DNA of 64,000 bases, taken from the NCBI RefSeq assembly GCF_002866025.1, contig NZ_LNDE01000001.1, positions 434,001 to 498,000 on the forward strand, in the 5' to 3' direction. The notes under the pieces were generated by a model. The model was not told the origin of the DNA. It worked only from the letters and a program-made list of their open reading frames with translations, and made no database searches. The translations under genes were made by a program, and so were the position numbers. Numbering within the stretch: the stretch's first letter is position 1; the number at the start of each line of letters is the position of its first letter. The stretch is from Thermotoga sp. KOL6. Its GTDB lineage: Bacteria > Thermotogota > Thermotogae > Thermotogales > Thermotogaceae. Of this stretch, positions 60,774 to 64,000 are shown piece by piece.

Positions 60774-62372
60774 GTGAGAAAAATTTGTTCTATCGTTTTG
60801 CTGGTTCTTCCTTTCCTGATATATTCTCAGAACACCCAGAGTGTGAAAGATATGTTTTCAGAAGCAATAATAGACTGGGCGAACGGACGTGTGAAGAATG
60901 CTGCCCAAAAAATGGAGGAGGCCTTTTACAAACCTATACCTGCAGAAGATCTGGCAGAGTTTTGGTATTTGAGAGCGAAAATTATGATAGAGTTAGGACA
61001 AGTGAGAGAAGCTTACGAAGATCTTAAGAACCTTCTTGTTGTGGTTCCAGATCAACCGGAAGTCCTCTCTCTCGTTCATAATCTCGAGTTTATCCTTCAA
61101 AACCGAAAAGAGAATTCTTTTTACATGAAAAAACTCAGGGATCTGGATGGTTTCAAAAATGGAATAGAGTATTTCTTCTCGCCGACGGATATCGCCGTTC
61201 TTGGAAAATATATATACATCGTAGATCCTCCAAACGCTCGACTTTTAATAACAGATGGATACACTTATACGGTGAAAAATCTCTCTTTCCATCCAGAGCA
61301 AGTATTCACCGACAAAGATGGTAATATCTTTCTCATATCGAGTGATGGAGAAGTTTACAAAAACGAAAGGAAGGTAGCGAATTTTCATCATCCTATAGGA
61401 GCAGGTGTTTTAGATACAGGAGAATTCGCCTTGGCGGACGTTGACAGAATTGTTCTGATCAACGATGGTGAAGTATCAAAAGAGATACCAATCGAAGGTA
61501 AACCTTTGATCGTTGACGCAGAGGTTTACAGAAGAAAAGTGATAGTTTTGGATGCATGGAGTAACACTCTCATAATAACTGACGTTGATTCTTCTGAGCA
61601 GCAAAGGATTTCCCTTCCTGTTCCTTCCCGGGCCTTCGAAATGTTCTACGATGGTTCCTTTCTTCTACTAGATCTATTCGGAACACTCTTTCATTTCGAT
61701 GGAAGAACACTCAACGAAATAGGTTCGATGCCTCAGTATGTGAATATAGAGTACAATTATCCATTTCTCTTTGGAATGGATTGGAAAAACAAAAGAGTGG
61801 AAATCAATATTTTGAAATCGTTAGAACCCATCTTCGTTCACATTGACTCTTTCAAAATCACAACGGATAGGATGTATCTATTTGTGAGAGTGGAAAATGC
61901 TTTCGGAGAAGATATTCACCTTGCACATCTCTTTTCTGATTTACTTGAGGCACGGGGTAGAATCCCTTTCGAAGCATCCCACGAAACGAGGGAATATACG
62001 ATTTACATCAGTGATGAAGAGTTTCTTCCAAAGAAAATTTTCCAGATAAACGATAGAGGAGGATATTGTGTTCTAGTACCACCTGAAACTCCCTTTTCGA
62101 CCGAACAGCTTGCTGTTCTCAAATTGAAAAACGTTAAACTTTACACCAACCAGGATGCAACATCTTCTTTCAAGGAATTTTGTTACAAATCGGGTGGTGG
62201 GGTTGGTAAACCTCACTTTTTGAAACACAACTTGTGGGTATTCAGTTTCTCTTATGTTAAACCAATTTCTGAGGAAATCATTCCCATTTCTGTCACCTTC
62301 AAAACACCAGATATGAACTATTCAGACACCGTGTACGTCACAAAGAGGGTGATAGAACTTGAGCTCAAATGA
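60774..62372 (+). CDS. Secreted protein of unknown function, TPR plus probable beta-propeller
   Basis: 532 residues. A signal peptide (MRKICSIVLLVLPFLIYS) with cleavage probably after YSQ; no lipobox Cys. Residues about 25-110 look like helical TPR-type repeats (WYLRAKIMIELGQVREAYEDL). From about 135 to 345 short beta-strand repeats with Asp turns (FSPTDIAVLGKYIYIVD, VFTDKDGNIFLISSDG, VEINILKS) suggest an NHL/propeller. The C-terminal part is beta-rich. I do not recognise a named family. GTG 60774 is the start. Cotranscribed with the TPR protein and mfd. Confidence 0.6.
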   Translation: MRKICSIVLLVLPFLIYSQNTQSVKDMFSEAIIDWANGRVKNAAQKMEEAFYKPIPAEDLAEFWYLRAKIMIELGQVREAYEDLKNLLVVVPDQPEVLSLVHNLEFILQNRKENSFYMKKLRDLDGFKNGIEYFFSPTDIAVLGKYIYIVDPPNARLLITDGYTYTVKNLSFHPEQVFTDKDGNIFLISSDGEVYKNERKVANFHHPIGAGVLDTGEFALADVDRIVLINDGEVSKEIPIEGKPLIVDAEVYRRKVIVLDAWSNTLIITDVDSSEQQRISLPVPSRAFEMFYDGSFLLLDLFGTLFHFDGRTLNEIGSMPQYVNIEYNYPFLFGMDWKNKRVEINILKSLEPIFVHIDSFKITTDRMYLFVRVENAFGEDIHLAHLFSDLLEARGRIPFEASHETREYTIYISDEEFLPKKIFQINDRGGYCVLVPPETPFSTEQLAVLKLKNVKLYTNQDATSSFKEFCYKSGGGVGKPHFLKHNLWVFSFSYVKPISEEIIPISVTFKTPDMNYSDTVYVTKRVIELELK

Positions 62373-62781
62373 ATTCGAAGAAGCATATTTTGAGATGAAA
62401 GAGGGAAAGTTGGAAACCGCTTTGAAAAAGTTTTTGAAGATTGCGGAAAAAGAGTCTTCTGTGGAGATATGGGTTAACATAGGAAACATCTACAGAAGGA
62501 TGAATTATCTTGCAAAAGCAATAGAGAGTTATAAAAAAGCGTTGGATCTGGATCCAAAAAATGCGATCGCACTTTTTAACATGGGATGCGCATACTATCA
62601 AATGGGAAAGTATTTCGAGGCTTTATCTTTAGTGGAAAAGGCGGAATCTTCAGGATTGAACGACTCTAGAGTAAAGGTTGTAAGGGCTCTTTGCAAAATC
62701 AAACTCAATTTTCCAAACGCCCTGGAAGATCTTAGTGAAGACCAAAAGAAAATTGTGAAAGACTTGGTGAGTAATGATTGA
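62359..62781 (+). CDS. Small TPR protein
   Basis: 140 residues with about three tetratricopeptide repeats (YRRMNYLAKAIESYKKALDLDPKNAIALFNMGC is split over two repeats), the rest helical. No signal peptide. TTG 62359, with GAGGGTGAT upstream, overlaps the end of the secreted-protein gene by 14 bases. Overlaps mfd by 8 bases. Function unknown; possibly an adaptor. Confidence 0.8.
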   Translation: MSSNEFEEAYFEMKEGKLETALKKFLKIAEKESSVEIWVNIGNIYRRMNYLAKAIESYKKALDLDPKNAIALFNMGCAYYQMGKYFEALSLVEKAESSGLNDSRVKVVRALCKIKLNFPNALEDLSEDQKKIVKDLVSND

Positions 62782-64000
62782 GATATTTCTAATCCCAAAC
62801 GAGAGATTTTCCAGCACGAAAGGATACGTTTTCTATCCGTCGAGGGACACTCTACCTTCAGAAGAGATCGATTTGTCTCCAAATGTGAAAAAAAGGAGAA
62901 TTGAGATCCTCTGGAGACTCTTAAAAGACGAGGATCTGAGGCTTGTTACTACTCTGAAAGCCCTCACTGAAAAATTGTTCTCTCCGAATTTCCTGAAGGA
63001 GAATTCCATAAGGATACGGTCGGCCTCGATACTGACTCTCCCTCCTGAGAAACTTGTGAGAATGGGGTATGAGCGTACTTTCACAGTCCAAGCACCGGGA
63101 GAGTTCTCCATAAGAGGTGGCATTGTCGACATCTTCTCCCCGGGGTACGATCATCCCATAAGAATTGAGTTGTTTGGAGATGAAGTAGAAGAGATCAGAT
63201 TTTTCAACGTTGCTACTCAAAGATCCTTCCAGGCTACCAATGAAGTTGTTGTACTTCCGTTTATCGATGGATACGGAGACAACACACTTCTTGACTTCGC
63301 AAAGTCAGAAGTTCGTTTTGTATGTGAAGATAATAGGAAGGTATTGGAAGAGTTTAGAAAAATTCGAAAGGAGATGAAAGAACTTCTAGGAGACGAATAT
63401 GAAAAATTCTTCGATGAGAGTGTTTTGGATAGGGTGTTGAAGAAGGTGGCCAAAAAAACCATCACGTTCGTCATTCCCCAAAATAAAGAAGAAGAGTCTC
63501 TTCCTATCTTAGATGTGGATGAAATAGCAGAAGGCGAACTCGTTGTTCATAGAGAACACGGAGTGGCTATCTTTGAAGGCATTGTTCGTTTGAAAGGGGT
63601 TCTGGGTGAGCGTGATTATTTGAAGCTAAAATACGAAGATTCCATTCTCTATGTACCTGTGGAAAAGATAGACAGAGTACACAAGTACATAGGTGATCCT
63701 TCTCAAGTGAAACTTGATAGGTTGAATAGGGGAAGATGGAAACAAACGTTGAAAAAAGTGAAAGAAAATATCGAACGCAAAATAAAGGAACTTGTCGAGC
63801 TTTACATGAAACGACAAGAAGCACGTGGAATACCACTACTTGGTGATCCAGAGTTAGAAGAAAAATTCTCAGAAACTTTTTCCTACATTGAAACCCCTGA
63901 TCAAGAGCGATGTATAGAAGAAGTGCTAGCAGATTTAGCATCTGAAAAACCCATGGACAGACTACTTTGTGGTGATGCAGGTGTTGGAAAAACAGAAGTG
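62774..64000 (+). CDS. mfd: Transcription-repair coupling factor Mfd, 3' end beyond the window
   Basis: ATG 62774 reads through to the window edge for 409 codons. A short UvrB-like domain (APGEFSIRGGIVDIFSPGYDHPIRIELFGDEVE), then the RNAP-interaction/CarD-like domain (GELVVHREHGVAIFEG, LKLKYEDSILYVPVEKIDRVHKY), and the start of the translocase with Walker A GDAGVGKTEV at the very end. In E. coli that Walker A is near residue 630, so about 220 N-terminal residues are missing, within the UvrB-homology region. GGTGAGTA precedes the start. Confidence 0.93.
   Translation, partial: MIEIFLIPNERFSSTKGYVFYPSRDTLPSEEIDLSPNVKKRRIEILWRLLKDEDLRLVTTLKALTEKLFSPNFLKENSIRIRSASILTLPPEKLVRMGYERTFTVQAPGEFSIRGGIVDIFSPGYDHPIRIELFGDEVEEIRFFNVATQRSFQATNEVVVLPFIDGYGDNTLLDFAKSEVRFVCEDNRKVLEEFRKIRKEMKELLGDEYEKFFDESVLDRVLKKVAKKTITFVIPQNKEEESLPILDVDEIAEGELVVHREHGVAIFEGIVRLKGVLGERDYLKLKYEDSILYVPVEKIDRVHKYIGDPSQVKLDRLNRGRWKQTLKKVKENIERKIKELVELYMKRQEARGIPLLGDPELEEKFSETFSYIETPDQERCIEEVLADLASEKPMDRLLCGDAGVGKTEV

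Overview
The window is a gene-dense, AT-rich piece of a Thermotogales chromosome, almost certainly a Thermotoga species close to but not identical with T. maritima. Evidence: genes for di-myo-inositol phosphate (DIP) synthesis, a hyperthermophile solute; a GH32 beta-fructosidase and a GH57 528-residue branching enzyme whose catalytic residues sit where I remember them in the T. maritima proteins; GGAGGTG/GGTGAT ribosome sites with many GTG and TTG starts; and gene order matching T. maritima as I recall it. Species-level naming is inference.

Layout. 1-8.3 kb: the 3' part of an outer-membrane LptD-like gene, dnaB, a purine nucleoside phosphorylase, a ZIP transporter, a NurA-like nuclease, mrnC, rlmB, a HAD phosphatase, then an aldo/keto reductase on the minus strand. 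8.4-15.7 kb: a Spy-like secreted protein, then a fermentation operon, buk-ptb-buk, an orphan P-loop ATPase, and a four-subunit 2-oxoacid:ferredoxin oxidoreductase (delta-alpha-beta-gamma). It would convert a 2-oxoacid to an acyl-CoA, then to acyl-phosphate and free acid plus ATP. tRNA-Asp and minus-strand uvrB follow. 17.9-32.9 kb: transketolase, then a long plus-strand run (efp, asp23-like, nusB, fhs, folD, xseA, xseB, dxs, asp23-like, fakA, a TPR protein, apgM, comEC-like).

32.8-41.5 kb is a minus-strand block: Fur-family regulator, nusA, rimP, tRNA-Ser(GGA), bfrA, inositol monophosphatase, tRNA-Val(CAC), a two-gene minimal SUF-like system (SmsB/SmsC type), and the DIP pathway (inositol-phosphate synthase, cytidylyltransferase, CDP-alcohol transferase). 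41.6-42.2 kb is a decayed scar with remnants of a small [2Fe-2S] ferredoxin-like gene and of a rex gene.

42.3-49.7 kb: a chemoreceptor and a glycerol locus (glpK, FAD glycerol-3-phosphate dehydrogenase, FAD/NAD oxidoreductase, DUF1667 Fe-S protein, CoA-binding protein) with the antiterminator gene glpP converging on it. Both glpK and the dehydrogenase operon are preceded by the same arrangement: promoter, purine-rich repeat at the predicted RNA 5' end, intrinsic terminator, ribosome site. This looks like a two-target GlpP antitermination system and is the best candidate here for an undescribed regulatory element. 49.6-52.8 kb: rsmA, GH57 branching enzyme and a DUF4912 protein on the minus strand. 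53-64 kb: an IF-2B-like protein, aspS, a STAS anti-anti-sigma factor, cmk, ispH, rpsA-like, der, plsY, a secreted protein, a TPR protein and the start of mfd, which runs off the window.

The strongest oddities are the glp leader pair, the scar where T. maritima (from memory) carries its bifurcating hydrogenase, a FolD lacking the catalytic Lys and Gln of the cyclohydrolase site, the SmsCB pair inside the DIP cluster, a transketolase with a rewritten diphosphate-binding motif, and a TPR gene whose ribosome site points to an ATA start. No CRISPR array, insertion sequence, rRNA or prophage was seen. Apart from the 41.5-42.3 kb scar, no stretch over 300 bases lacks a gene.
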